DNA of 64,000 bases from Adineta vaga (lineage: Eukaryota; Rotifera), in contig CP075496.1 in NCBI GenBank assembly GCA_021613535.1, positions 5,580,001-5,644,000 of the forward strand, read 5' to 3'. The number at the start of each line of letters is the position of its first letter. Within the stretch, counting starts at the first letter, position 1. Position numbers and translations under genes: made by a program. The notes under the pieces were generated by a model. The model was not told where the DNA came from. It saw only the letters and a list, made by a program, of their open reading frames with translations, and did not search any database. Of this stretch, positions 24,977 to 37,967 are shown piece by piece.

Positions 24977-27900
24977 ATGTATGTATATATATCTTTATTG
25001 ACTATCTTAATTTATTCGTCGAATATCTTTTGTCAACGTTCATCACCATTACAAGTTGAAAAAGATAATGCTGTCTATGGATTACTTGAAAATTATCATC
25101 ATTATACTGAACTTGATCGTCTTTTACAGCAATGGACGAGGAATTATCCGAAAATTTCAAATGTATTCAGTGTCGGAAAAAGTATTACAGGTCGAAGTTT
25201 ATTTGTGATGCGTATGACATCTCCATTGGTGAGTGATACCGAGAAAGAACAAGACGAAAATCAATTATTGAAACCAAAATTTAAATGGGTAGCAAATATG
25301 CATGGTGATGAAACGATTGGACGAGAAATAATGATTGCTTTAATCTATCATTTGTTACTTAATTCACAAACAAATGCTCGTATTACTCGTTTATTGTCTA
25401 CAACTGATATTTATATTATGCCCAGTATGAATCCAGTAAGTTTATTATTGATATAATGAACAGAACTTGTGATGATTATTTTTTGTCTTATAGGATGGTT
25501 TCGAAAGTTCTGCTGAAGGTGTCTGTGATAGTCGTAGTTTACATGGTCGAGGTAATATGAAGGAAATCGATCTTAATCGAAATTTTCCTTCACAATTTAC
25601 TCCACTTAAACAATGGCAAAATAGTACAGTTGCTGATATTTTCTATGGACGACAACCCGAAACAATTGCTGTTATGAAATGGATTTTAAAAGAAAATTTT
25701 GTTCTTAGTGGAAATCTACATGGTGGATCCGTTGTTGCTTCATATCCATATGATGAAACAGTTTATCATACCAAAAATACGTATGGAAAATCACCAGATG
25801 ATTCGTTATTTCAACATTTAGCACGTACCTATGCTACGAATCATTTAACAATGAGTAAAAGTATAAAATTATATAATCCATTGATTTTCTTGTTGTATAA
25901 TGAATCATATTGCTTTCTATTAATTAGGTGATGGATGTGGTGAGACATTTACTGAAGGAATTACAAATGGTGCCAAATGGTATGATGTACCAGGTGGTAT
26001 GCAAGATTTTAATTATTTACATAGTAATGCATTTGAAATAACAATGGAATTAAGTTGTTGTAAATATCCACCTGCTAAAGATGGCACTCTCAAAACAGAA
26101 TGGGATAATAATAAAGAAGCATTACTTGCTTATATGGAAATGGTAAAGAGAAATAGTAAACAGAAAATTCATAATTCCATTGATTTCGTTTAGAGTCATC
26201 TTGGTATTAAAGGTTTAATTCGTGATGCTGAAACACAAACTGGTATTTCTGGAGCATTGATTCAAGTTGAAGGTATTCTACATTCAGTTCGTAGTGTTGA
26301 ACATGGTGCCTATTGGCGTTTACTATTACCTGGCCTATATAATATAACTATTACAGCAGCAGGTTATATTTCACAAACAAAATTTAATATCAATGTAACT
26401 AATCAAAATGTAACTAGTGTACGTATCTTGATTTCTATTGAATCAATTGGATATTTCGTTTAAGATAATTTCAGACTACTATTGCCTCTCATAACTGAAT
26501 CTGTATTGTATTAAACATAGCACTAGGATCTGAATGCATTGTAACAGAGACGAAGAATTTCAAGAACTAGACAAATTCTATATGTCATTCTCGTTACTAC
26601 ATTTTTAATATACAATATCGTTATGTTCATTTTTTATTTTAATAGGCTCTTCGCGTTGATTTTAATTTACAACCTGCTCATCATGATCTATCATCAACAA
26701 CGAAAGATGTTTCCTCAACGAATGATGTCTATAATTTATTATCGAATTTTGCTGATAAACTAATGAGTGATTCACGTGAAACTGTTCTTAAAACTTTAAC
26801 TGAACCCAGTGATGATCTTTTATACCATGATTATAATAAAATGATTGAAAAATTAAAAGAATTAAATAATAAATATCCAAATATCACAAGTTTATATACA
26901 ATTGGTAAAAGTATTGAACAACGTGATTTATGGGTCATGATTGTTAGTGATCAACCACTTGTACATGAAGCTGGTGAACCAGAAGTTAGATATATTGGAA
27001 ATGTTCATGGTGATGAGAGTGTTGGACGTGAATGTTTAATCCGTTTTATTGAATATTTATGTGTAAATTATGGAAAAAATGATTATATTACTCAACTTGT
27101 TAATAATGTATGTTCGATTTATTTATAATTAGTATATGTTATATGTTCTTTTTTCTTCTATTTATTAAAAGGTTCGTATTCATCTCATGCCAACGATGAA
27201 TCCTGATGGATTTGAATATGAATATAAACAGGATATTCATGCACAAGGACCTGGTCGTCTCAATGCAAATAAAGTTGATTTAAATCGAAATTTTCCAAAA
27301 ATTCAATTAGAACATCTTATGGACAAGAATAAAAATGATATTGTTATACCAAAACAAGATGTAGAAAACGGTGGAAATCGTCTGGATAAATTAGCCAATA
27401 CACAATATAATTTTGAACCTGAAGTTCGTGCTGCAATGCATTGGTCATTGATTTATCCATTTGTTCTATCAGGAAATTTACATGGTGGTGCTCTTGTTGC
27501 TAATTATCCATTTGATAATCGAATTAGTGATTCAACTGTTAAAGAAAGTAAATCACCTGATGACCAAACATTTCAAATGCTTGCAAAAGCATATTCATAT
27601 GTAAATATTATTTCTATTTAATCTTTTGAAAATATGTTTATCGAAATTGAATTGTTTTCTTTTTCTAGGCTCATCCAAGTATGCATAAAGGTGATGCATG
27701 CATTAAATTCAATGATGGTATTACTAATGGTGCTGCTTGGTATGTGATTGATGGTGGAATGCAAGATTGGTCATATGCCTATACATCTGATATGGAAGTC
27801 ACAATTGAATTAGGTTGTACAAAATATCCCAATCAAGCTGAATTAAAATCCTATTGGGATGATAATAAAGGTTCTTTATTAGCATATATTATTCAAGTAT

Positions 27901-28684
27901 GTATACAGTTATAGGTAAGATATAGAGTACTATTTTATTTGTGTATAGGTTGTACATGGTATTCGTGGTTTTGTATTTGATGCAAAAACAAAAATAGCTT
28001 TATCAGGTGTTGTCATTCATGTACATGATAATCAACATAATGTTACTACATATCGTGATGGTGATTTCTTTCGTTTATTAACACCAGGTGTATATGATAT
28101 TACCGCTGAACGTATTGGGTATGTTAAAATTGAGTCATAATTGATAATATTTCGAATTTTTCTATTAAATAGATATGAATCAGAAACGAAACAAAATATT
28201 CTTGTTGGTAATCAATCTTCTACTTATATTGAATTTAAATTAAAACGTAAAGATTCAACAAGTAAAACTGATAAGAAAGGACCATTTGCAACATTTGTCA
28301 ATACAACATCATCAAATATTCGAACAATCTATCGTCAAATGAAAGATTTCGTTATGAATCGAACACTTTTTCTAATTATTTCTGGCATTTGTGGTTTGTA
28401 GTTTTTGATGAACTTGATGTAAATATATTTGTATTTGTTTAGCTTTAGTATTGGCTATTTTATTTGCAATGGTTGTCATATATCTCAAATGTTGTCAAGG
28501 TTCAACAGTACGATCACACACTGGTTTTCAACGATATGAACCATTAGTTCAAGATGAAAATGATTTACCCGTAATGGAACGACGAACGAATGGAAGAAAA
28601 AAACATGTTATGCCAAGTGATTCAGATGATGAAGATGATCAAACATTATTTTCATCAAAAATGAAAAAATCAATGATACCTTAA
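24977..28684 (+). CDS. CPD: Carboxypeptidase D-like, two catalytic domains, membrane anchored
   Basis: Ten exons (24977-25435, 25494-25854, 25928-26142, 26194-26418, 26646-27107, 27172-27600, 27669-27896, 27949-28118, 28173-28393, 28443-28684) encode 1,003 residues with all phases matching. A signal peptide (1-19) precedes two M14 metallocarboxypeptidase domains, each followed by a transthyretin-like domain. Both carry the zinc motif His-Gly-Asp-Glu (near 109 and 541), Asp-Leu-Asn-Arg-Asn-Phe, a second zinc His in Gly-Asn-Leu-His-Gly-Gly, and the catalytic Glu in Met/Ile-Glu-Leu-Ser/Gly-Cys, so both should be active. A membrane helix (about 912-937) and a basic/acidic tail follow. The family removes C-terminal Arg/Lys from peptides and hormones in the trans-Golgi network. 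Vertebrate CPD has a third, inactive domain; this one has two. Confidence 0.93.
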
Positions 28685-28888
28685 TTTTCTTTAGTTATAT
28701 TTATTGTTAATAAGAATGTTTTTCTAGTGTGTTTTTTTCTCTTCCAAATATCTTCATTCCAGTGTGAATCTCATCTATTTAAAATTAACGATACGCTTTC
28801 AACATGAATTTTATTTTACAGTGATGTGTGTGTTGGTGCTTTATTCACTCTTTTCAACTCATTTGTTCTCTGTTGCATGTTTTCAAGA

Positions 28889-28894
28889 AATAAA
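28889..28894 (+). promoter_or_regulatory. Candidate poly(A) signal of carboxypeptidase D
   Basis: AATAAA about 205 nt after the stop codon at 28684, in AT-rich sequence. Confidence 0.45.
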
Positions 28895-29278
28895 AAAAAT
28901 CAAAGTACTTGATCAGTAAACTCTTTGATAAATTATTCTCAATGAATGTTCTATACATGTGATTAGAATAGTTTCATAAAAGATATTTTCCCTTGATCTA
29001 TTACAAAAAAGAAACAAACATATTAATGATATATTTGTTTATTCTCAATATCTCGAATGTATATATTATTTAACTCATTTACCTATGTCGTTACCTTTTC
29101 AAATTTTTTTGTATCTTTCTCTGTCATGCAACTATCAACACATGTGTATATATATATATATATGATGGTAAACAATAATCTATTCATGTATAGTAGCAAA
29201 AAAATACAGAAAAAAAAAGCAAATAGGCTTTTCGATATATCTAGTTGATTCATTATTCGTTATTAAATAGTCGTAATT
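28895..29278. other. Spacer before the first calcium-sensor gene
   Basis: AT-rich with a TA dinucleotide run at about 29149-29163. It is the presumed promoter of the gene starting at 29279. Nothing else is visible. Confidence 0.4.
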
Positions 29279-30269
29279 ATGGGTGGCAAACAAGCAAAGA
29301 AAGCACCATCTACTGAATTAACAGCAAAGCGTTCGTTCAATGAGAAAATATTGTGAATATTAATTCATTCCTAATTCTTTTTCATTGTTTTTAGAAATTG
29401 CTTTACTCAAAGCAAATACAAAGTATAATGAACAAGGTAAATATATATATATATATGTATAATTATAGCTAATATTTCTTCATTTGTTTTTAATCATTTA
29501 GAAATCCGAGATTGGCATACAGTTAGTTTAATTTAATTGAAATTTGTCTAGATAGATCGAATAATTCATTGGTATTTCTAGGGTTTTATTAAAGATTGCC
29601 CGGATGGTCGACTTGATAAGAAAAAATTTGTAGATCTCTACAAACAATTCTATCCTAATGGTAAAGCAGACAATTATTGCAAGTAAAAAGATTCTAATCT
29701 TGATTAATCTATACATAGATGTTTGTCTGTTGATGTTGATGTAGGTATGCTTTTAATACCTTCGATGCTAATCATGATGGTAGCATTGATTTTGAAGAAT
29801 TTCTTATATCAGTTACTGCTTCAAGTCAAGGACAGCTAGATGATCGTCTTGGATATGCTTTCGATATGTTGGTTTAGAAAATACTTTTGCTCGATAATAA
29901 ACTTTAGTTATAGATATGACATCTCAAATGACGGTCAAATCGATCAAAAAGAATTGACTACTTTAATTTCAGCTATGGTAATGTTCTTTCTATGTTTATT
30001 CTACTTGAAAAATATTCAGTCTTTGTTATTTATTTTAGTATGATCTTGTCGGTGAAACTGATCGTAAAGGAGATCGAGATCCCAAAAAACGTGCTGCAGA
30101 TATTATTGCAAAACTCGATGTTACTGGAGATAAGAAATTAAGTAAAGCTGAATTTGTAGCTGGGTATGATTGTATAAAAATAAATAATGATTGAATATTC
30201 ATATCATTTACTTTCTTTAGATGTAAAAACGATCCAATTATTCGCCAATTACTTGCTCCTGGTGTTTAA
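29279..30269 (+). CDS. Neuronal calcium sensor-type EF-hand protein, copy 1
   Basis: Eight exons: 29279-29330, 29395-29436, 29502-29521, 29582-29682, 29745-29867, 29914-29977, 30039-30163 and 30221-30269; 191 residues, the usual length for the NCS family (neurocalcin, hippocalcin, visinin-like). Met-Gly-Gly-Lys at the start offers Gly2 for N-myristoylation. EF1 is degenerate (Asp-Cys-Pro-Asp-Gly), as in all NCS proteins. EF2 (Asp-Ala-Asn-His-Asp-Gly-Ser-Ile-Asp-Phe-Glu-Glu) and EF3 ([12 protein letters not shown]) look functional. EF4 (Asp-Val-Thr-Gly-Asp-Lys-Lys-Leu-Ser) has Lys in place of the loop Gly, so calcium binding there is uncertain. NCS proteins are calcium-myristoyl switches acting at membranes. 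It heads a tandem set of three with the same exon borders. Confidence 0.9.
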
Positions 30270-30379
30270 CTATTAAAAACATTTTTGAAAAGAATAATTC
30301 AACTACAATATTATAGAATTGTTCAAGAAGAACAGAACATTTCTTTTTTATAGTTCTATTCTAATTTTATTTAATATAA

Positions 30380-30385
30380 AATAAA
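30380..30385 (+). promoter_or_regulatory. Candidate poly(A) signal, calcium-sensor copy 1
   Basis: AATAAA about 110 nt past the stop at 30269. The remainder of 30270-30804 is AT-rich spacer and the presumed promoter of copy 2. Confidence 0.4.
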
Positions 30386-30804
30386 TTTGTTTGAAAGCTA
30401 TAACTTTAATGTGAAAAGATAAAGGCAATCAATCTTGCTTTTCTTCTCCTTGCTTGAATCTTATACTTTATCCAATACCTATAATACAATAATGTGATTT
30501 TTGACAAGAATTTCATCTATAATAATCGCAATTATCTATGAATATATTGACAACGAAAATATGTCATGTTTGCTCAACCGTATTATTTATTTATCTTTTT
30601 TTTTGGTTTTGTATTCTTCAATAAATAATACGTATATACTTAAATGTATTCAAGGTATTTTGTTTTTCACTGCGTCTTATTCCCTATAAATACCTACACG
30701 AATCTTATGATTAATAATATTAGAGACAAATGTATTTACCATATAATATTATTCAAAAAATCTGAGTTTTTTCGGTTTCTTTTTTATAACAGATATACAC
30801 AACA

Positions 30805-31793
30805 ATGGGTGGCAAACAAGCTAAACAAACGTCGACTGAGCTCACTGATAAACGTGCGTGATTGATTTTCACTATCAGTGAACAAAACATTTCAGATCTA
30901 TTATCTATTTTAGATATTGCTTTACTCAAAGCAAATACAAAATATGATGAAAAAGGTAGACTTATTTCTTCTTTTTTCATACATTTAATACTGCATTCTA
31001 TGTCTATTCATAGCTATTCGAGAATGGCATGCGGTTTGTTCTTTATCAAATATGTGCAAATGCACAAAATACGATGTTTCTAATATTGTAGAGCTTCATT
31101 CGTGATTGTCCAACTGGTCGTCTCGATAAAAAGAAATTTACTGAAGTTTACCAAAAATTTTATCCAACAGGCAAGCCGGATAAATATTGCAAGTAAGATT
31201 AGTTAAACATGGATATATTTTTTCGAAACTTTACTTTTAATATTTTTCTATCAGATATGCTTTTGATACATTCGATGCGAATAATGACGGATCAATTACT
31301 TTTGACGAATTTCTATTATCCATCGCTGCCTCTGGTCAAGGAACTGTTGATGATCGTCTTGCTGTCGCATTTGATTTGTATATTGAATGGTTATTTGTGA
31401 TTTTTATATTTTTGTCTCATTTATAGATATGACATTTCCAATGATGGTCAAATCGATCAGAAGGAATTAACTAATTTGATCATATCTATGGTAATCTTCT
31501 TTTTCATATAATTATCATCGATGGAAAGATCACCTTTGTCGAGTTTTTAGTATGATCTTCTTGGTGAAACTGATCGTAAAGGAGATCGAGATCCCAAAAA
31601 ACGTGCTGCAGATATCATCGCTAAAATTGATTTATCTGGTGATAAGAAAATATCACGAGCCGAATTCATTGCTGGGTATAATGTTCTTGATTAATATATA
31701 TATGTATCTGTTTCATCAGTCATTTTTATTTATTTCTTTATTAGATTAAAAGCTGATCCAATTCTTCGCGAATTACTTGCACCCAATGCTTAA
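30805..31793 (+). CDS. Neuronal calcium sensor-type EF-hand protein, copy 2
   Basis: Eight exons: 30805-30853, 30914-30955, 31014-31033, 31092-31192, 31255-31377, 31427-31490, 31551-31675 and 31745-31793; 190 residues. Met-Gly-Gly-Lys again permits Gly2 myristoylation. Exon sizes match copy 1 except exon 1, which is one codon shorter. EF2 (Asp-Ala-Asn-Asn-Asp-Gly-Ser-Ile-Thr-Phe-Asp-Glu) and EF3 are intact; EF4 is Asp-Leu-Ser-Gly-Asp-Lys-Lys-Ile-Ser, again without the loop Gly. The usual Gln before Ile-Ala-Leu-Leu is His here, made by the different second exon border. The EF3-EF4 linker ([13 protein letters not shown]) is identical to copy 1 even at the DNA level over most of its length, suggesting recent duplication or gene conversion. 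Confidence 0.9.
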
Positions 31794-33030
31794 AACATTC
31801 ACTTATGAACATTTCTTTATTCTACAAAAACTATTGAACTCTAGATTTTTTTATAAGAAGTTAATTACTACAGAGAAATAGATAGTTTACTAACAATATT
31901 AAATAGGAAAACATCATAGCCGTAGAATGAAATGATAGATAGAAACCAAATTCAGAACTATTGAATATAAATATATGAATATTAAAATTATCGATTAACA
32001 TCTATAGTTTGAATAAAATGTCATTATGATTTCTATTTTGGTTTGTTTACATTCAGGGTTGTCAAGTGCAGTAAACGAGTTTGCCATAAAAATAATATTA
32101 AGATCTATATATCAATAGAAAATCTGTCTGTTTGTTTCTTTGATGGCATCAAAAACGTTTCATACATAAAGCAATCTATTCTTTGTTGATACGTATGTGT
32201 TTCATATTCAGAACAATGTCTAACAAAGCTTTCTTTATCAACAACCCAAATAAATATCGGACAGGAAAGTATCCTACTTCATCTACATCTGAGAAATTCT
32301 CGATGATAAAAAAAAGAGTTCTAGGAATAGATATTATCGTTGTTTCCTTCTGCTATATTATTAGACCGACCTTTTTTCGAGACAGATGTACTTATGATAA
32401 TATAATCTACGAAGGAATACTTTGATTTTAGTCGGTAATCTTTTATGAATCCTTTCCAGCGATTGAGATTTCATTTGTGTTCTATCGATTTATTAACTTT
32501 TGTTCGCCTGGAGAATAATGAATAATAAAGTATTCACGATGATTTGACTCAGTTGTCAGAGTATTGTTTTTTTTAAGGGTAAAAATATGAAGAAGAAAAA
32601 GCAAAGGTAAGTTTTATTCATCCCTTGAAGGTAAATCAAACAAATTCCGATTATTCATTTTCTTTTTTAATGTTTACATAGTTTTTCTTTTGCGTTGAAG
32701 CCATTACTGATCACATTTATCAAATGAAACATACAATCATCGTTACTTTTAAATATTATACTAAAAAAATCCGCAGTCTTTTTTTTTCATTCTAGTATGC
32801 CTACAATTCCTTTCTTTCTCTTCTTTTTCTTTTACTTTTATGCATTTTTTGCTATGTTAAAAAAATATACGAGGGGCAATTTTATTCTCCCTACTTTTTG
32901 GCCTATAAATACAATGTACAAACCTGTTCACATTCAGATATTCATTTAAAAATGAAACGATAAAAACATTTTCATTTATTTTTAGATTGTTTTATATTCG
33001 TTTCGTATTTCTTCTCACTTATCATTTCAA
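31794..33030. other. 1.2-kb spacer between calcium-sensor copies 2 and 3
   Basis: No coding exon found. An ATG at 32216 opens a 70-codon frame ending at 32425, but it has no splice partner I could verify. The last few hundred bases are presumably the promoter of copy 3. Confidence 0.4.
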
Positions 33031-34017
33031 ATGGGTAACAAACAAAATAAAACACATTCAACTGAATTAACAGCAAAACGTTCGTATTATTATTTCATAA
33101 ATTCAAAATCAATATTCTATTTCTTTCATTGCAGAAATTGCTATGCTCAAAGCAAATACAAAATATTCGGAAAAAGGTAAGATTTTCTTATATATTTCAA
33201 AATTTTTCCATCGAATTATTTGTTTTTATTTGAATTTTTTCAGAAATTCGTGAATGGCATGCGGTTAGTTAACTTAATAAGATTTTCTTATGTATCTACT
33301 AATGTTTGAATTCTAATCATAGGGATTTCTTAAAGATTGTCCATCTGGTAAACTTGACAAAAAGAAATTTACTGAAGTTTACAAACAATTCTATCCTCAG
33401 GGCAAAGCAGACAATTTCTGCAAGTAAGAAAATTATCATAAAATTCTATTTCATCGTTATGAATATGTCTTTGAATATTTAGATATGCTTTCGAAACATT
33501 TGATACTGACAATAATGGTACAGTTGATTTCGATGAATTTCTTTTAGCCATCTCGGCAACAAGTCAAGGTAGTGTTGATGATCGTCTTGCTGTTGCATTT
33601 GATATGTAAGTTGTTGTTTTTTTCAAAAACTACGATTTCTTCAAATGAATTCACTTGTTTAAAGGTATGACATTTCCGATGATGGACAAATTGATCAAAA
33701 GGAACTTACAAAATTAATCACAGCTATGGTAAGAAATTGAATTGTGTTGTATTTCGATTATTTAATTGTTTCTATTGATTTCCAGTATGATCTTGTTGGT
33801 GAAACTGACCGTAAAGGTGATAAAGATCCTAAACATCGTGCTCAGGAAATTATTGGCAAACTTGATGTTGGTGGTGATAAGAAATTAAGCAAACAAGAAT
33901 TTATTGCTGGGTAGATATTCTTTTATCATTCTATTTCATAGAATTTTCTCTATTTTTTCTCTATTTAGATGCAAAAATGATCCTTTTATTCGTAAATTAC
34001 TTGCACCTAATGTTTAA
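33031..34017 (+). CDS. Neuronal calcium sensor-type EF-hand protein, copy 3
   Basis: Eight exons: 33031-33079, 33135-33176, 33244-33263, 33323-33423, 33483-33605, 33665-33728, 33786-33910 and 33969-34017; 190 residues. It starts Met-Gly-Asn-Lys, so Gly2 myristoylation is possible. EF1 is the degenerate NCS form (Asp-Cys-Pro-Ser-Gly). EF2 ([12 protein letters not shown]) and EF3 (Asp-Ile-Ser-Asp-Asp-Gly-Gln-Ile) are complete. EF4 (Asp-Val-Gly-Gly-Asp-Lys-Lys-Leu-Ser) lacks the loop Gly as in its sisters. It is the most diverged of the three in exons 5-7, and is separated from copy 2 by a longer spacer. Confidence 0.9.
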
Positions 34018-34142
34018 GAACAGGACAGTGTTGAAAACTTATTCAATCATATCTGACTTTCTTCAGTTTTTTTTTCACCCTTCATTAATAATATTAGAAA
34101 TTATCTGAATGCATTCATATTTTTTCTTCTTCTTCTCTTTCA

Positions 34143-34148
34143 AATAAA
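34143..34148 (+). promoter_or_regulatory. Candidate poly(A) signal, calcium-sensor copy 3
   Basis: AATAAA about 125 nt past the stop at 34017. 34149-34454 is spacer between two converging genes. Confidence 0.4.
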
Positions 34149-34454
34149 ACTCAAGCAGTACGTTATATCATAATGAGATTTCTATCGATTAATTATTAAT
34201 CTTCTTCGGAAAAAAATGATACGGTGAAAACAAATAATACGAACCAGTTCGACATTCTCTGTTTGTTTTGTGAAAAAAATTTTCTCAGTCCATATCATTA
34301 TTTGCATGCCTAACTTTATTTAATGATTGAAATAGAAATAAAACATACTAAAGCCTATTACTATCAAAATCTGTATTTTAATTATATTATAAAAGAGTTC
34401 TTTCTATAAAATGGAAGAAACGAGGTTTTTCTTCTTCTTCTACTCAGACAGTTA

Positions 34455-34925
34455 TCAATTAAATTGCTTTTTCATATTGTTTCTATTTTGAGAAGAATGT
34501 ACGATTGATGAACACCAAAAACTATCATAATCATCACCATCAGTATCATATTTAATAGTATGATTGAATCGATTTGATTTTGCCATAAGACGATGTCGAA
34601 CATCAAAATATGATTCAGCAATAACAGGAGTTTCTACAATTGGATATAATTCACAAATGGATTCATCCGCACTAAGAACATCGCTTGGTGTACCAATTGG
34701 TGAAATGGATTTGAAACGATTTGTAGTAAAATTTAATTGATCATTAATAAAACTACCACAACGAACTTCAATACCCTCTATAAAACGTTTTCGAGTCGTA
34801 TTGGGTAAAACAATAAGAGTCGAACGAAATTTTTCATGTTGATAACTATATGATGAATTAGATGATGAATTTGATCGACGAAGATTACCATAGTTAGGAA
34901 TAATAATCAATCGTGATGTATACAT
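34455..34925 (-). CDS. Unknown 156-residue protein, single exon
   Basis: An uninterrupted ATG-to-stop frame. I do not recognise it. The N-terminus is basic and Ser/Asn/Tyr-rich; the middle contains Ile-Ser-Pro-Ile-Gly-Thr-Pro-Ser-Asp and Tyr-Pro-Ile-Val-Glu-Thr-Pro, which look like phosphorylation or docking sites; the C-terminus is Asp/Ser-rich then basic. There is no signal peptide or membrane segment. Length, codon regularity and lack of low-complexity drift argue that it is real, but it has no intron to confirm it. It lies tail-to-tail with calcium-sensor copy 3. Confidence 0.55.
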   Translation of the reverse strand: MYTSRLIIIPNYGNLRRSNSSSNSSYSYQHEKFRSTLIVLPNTTRKRFIEGIEVRCGSFINDQLNFTTNRFKSISPIGTPSDVLSADESICELYPIVETPVIAESYFDVRHRLMAKSNRFNHTIKYDTDGDDYDSFWCSSIVHSSQNRNNMKKQFN

Positions 34926-37244
34926 TGTCGTTTTAGTGTGAGGAATAAGGAGATAAATAATACAGACAGCAGGACGACCTTTTTATGTATACGCTCTATG
35001 TGTACTGTTGAACAAACATTCATCAAGATGGAATATTCCTAATGTATGTGATGTTGGAGCACGGGAATAACGAAGAAAAAGAGAAAAAGAGAGAGAGAGA
35101 GAGAAAAGAAGAACACACGAGAATGTCTTGTCCACTGTCAGTGAACATATAACTATAAGGCTCTTTGTTGATGTAAATATAGATGTAGCATATAACAGAG
35201 AAAAAAATAGTAATTATAGAGATTATGTCACTGGTGTGCTAGACATTTCATAAGCTACGAGAAATAAATACATAGACACAGCTTCTATAATATTCACAAA
35301 TTGCCAATATGTAATCATGATGTATCGTTAGTTTGCCTTCTATATATATATATATATATGTATATGCAAAACAGAAGGATGTCAGAAATATCTAATGATG
35401 TAATAAGAAAAAAAAAGATAGTTATTTATATGACTTGAGTAGATTATCTTTCAATCTGGTTAGAATTTCATCGATATACATATATAGATATACTAAAGTC
35501 TGTTTTATTGATTTCAAAGACATAATTATATCAGATATCTATGAAACAATCTTATGAACGTCAAATATTCTCATAGAAAACTATCCGAAAGAACATATGA
35601 GATTTCTAAATACTTAACTTATTAATATTGCATTTTGATTGATAATCTGACTTATCAATTGGTATAAGAAATCTTTTCACTGTATTGTCAATAGCACATC
35701 ATCATGAGAAATAATAATATCAAATTAAATGATGCAAATTTCTGAGTTAAAAACAATAGATATTTAATGTGTATGATTGAAATGGAAGTCATAGTGATAA
35801 CTACCATCATTTTCAGTTGATTTATTAATATAAAATCCAATCGAAAGATCATTATTTTCATATAAATAAATCTTCTGGACATCCTTGCCAAATATGTTCA
35901 GATCATACTACGAATAACCACTCAAAATAAGACGTATAATCTTTCGATACTCTCTTCAAAACTATAACAGTGATTGATCATTTACATCTACCAGCCGTGA
36001 CGATGGACAACAGAAAAAAAAAGATTTTCTCTATATCATTAAACTGGTTGCATGAGTATACATATTCATACTTATTTACATAAATGAGATTTATGCTACA
36101 GGAAAAGTTTTCTAATTGTTTCTACTATAGTTTTAATTAAGAATAGCATTATTTTGTTACGAATTAAATATCTATACGTTCGAAATAGAATAGGATTTAT
36201 GAACTTACTTATTCAAACAAATGTAAAGAAAACAATATTTTCAAATTGCTAAGAATATGTCGCAGAAAAAATTAAGCTGATTCAGTTAATAAAGTAATCG
36301 ATCTCTAGTCACGAACGATAAAATTCTACTCTAGCAAAGCATAGAAAATTCTCATCAAATATATGTAAATCTAATCTTCTATGTTTATACTTTTAAGATG
36401 CACGACAAAGACTCTTGTTCAATTTCTTCCACACGAGCAGGTTTTTCTTGAGCACAGAAAAAGAAAAAGCTGATTCAACCAAAGAAGATCCATTTCTTTT
36501 CAATATTGCAGCATGTTTTCACTATAGACTAGATATCTAATTGCTCGAATAAAGTTCTATCGCAATTTACACTAATCGTTATTTCTTGATAGATATAGAT
36601 AACATTTGATAAGAATGAATATATTTGATAGAAGCTAAACAAGAAAAAAAAACATGTTTTCAAGCACTATTAGCCAAGAAGGAATATAATCGTCATTAGT
36701 TTGCATGCACTCTCTTTTTTTTCTGTTATCAATAATATTCTTCTTAATTTACATTTTATAGACATATTAGATAGAAGAAAAATGCTATCAGACATAGACT
36801 CATGTCAAATGATTTCCTATTCGATATAGTAGAAGAAAAAAAGAAGAACAACAAAAACCAACTTGATTTCTTTTGATCAACTAGAGAATTATCATTGGTT
36901 TCAATGATTTGATTAGGATTTATTTCAATTTATAGATTATATCGAATCATTAGTAAAGATTTATATATATATATATGTATATGTGAAGTTTTATTTATAA
37001 TAATCATCTTCGATAACATAAGACAACGTTAGAAGAACAATCCCGCGCACACAGGAAATTCAATAAATAAGACCAAATAGATTATTGATGGCTTTGTGGT
37101 GTGTTTGTCAAACCACTTTTGCAATTCTCTTTCTTTTTTTTCCTTCTTCTATTTTTGAACGTCTCCCACTTATTTATGACAGCATATATGGTTATTGATA
37201 GTTTCATCTGAACAGTTATTTCAGTGACAAAAAAAGCATAAACC
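34926..37244. other. 2.3-kb AT-rich intergenic region
   Basis: No gene found. It contains GA repeats (about 35088-35106), a TA run (35341-35360) and another TA run (about 36961-36980). It presumably includes the promoter of the minus-strand gene ending the block at 34925 and the most distal promoter of the K2P channel gene. Confidence 0.45.
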
Positions 37245-37418
37245 ATGCATCTTCTTCGAATTAAAGTTAAATCACATTCTCCACATGGAACAACAACATT
37301 ATCTGATCAATCCGAAGCAGTAACGACGACTGGTACATCATCACGTAAACTTAGTGTACCTGGACGAGAACAACGATATAATGGTTTGGTCTGGCAATTA
37401 TTACCATTCATCAACACA
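37245..37418 (+). CDS. K2P channel candidate first exon 1a
   Basis: ATG at 37245; 58 codons; ends in phase 0 at a GTAAGT donor. It encodes a basic, Ser/Thr-rich N-terminus beginning Met-His-Leu-Leu-Arg-Ile-Lys and ending Leu-Leu-Pro-Phe-Ile-Asn-Thr. The phase matches the common exon at 44468. Confidence 0.5.
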
Positions 37419-37967
37419 GTAAGTAACTTCTTGTCTAACGGAAACTAAATTCAATGCATTCTCATATATTTCACGATACTTTATGCATAAGAGTAACATC
37501 AAATCAGTGATTAAAATTCAATGTTACTCTAGTGAAACATTGATTTATCTTTATACAATAACAGTTATTTCTATAGAAAGATTAGAATTCCTTTTGGTAT
37601 TGAAATTATTAGAAAAAAGAAAATATTGATATGATTGATATTATTTTGTTTGTGAATAATGATCTGCTCGCTTTTTATTAATCTCGTATGTGTAGTTGGA
37701 TGTTATATCTGGTATTTAGATTATATCGATTTTTTTCGTCATTAAATGTAGAAGAAAACAAGCAGAAAAAGACTTGTGTATACGGCTGATCAATTGCTTA
37801 AGTGAATGGAAAGGAAAAGAAAAATAAACAAGACACGAATGACTTTGGGCTTAGAGAAAAAAAAACAAAGATGACTATATGAAAATCACTGCACATGATT
37901 AGTGTTATTTTCACCTTTAAGTAAAGATCATTTGATAGATCGAAACATTTTCTCACTTTTGTTTTCG

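Noticed and set aside
32216-32425. Possible first exon in the spacer between calcium-sensor copies
   Set aside because: Its nearest donor is in phase 2 and no matching downstream acceptor was found.
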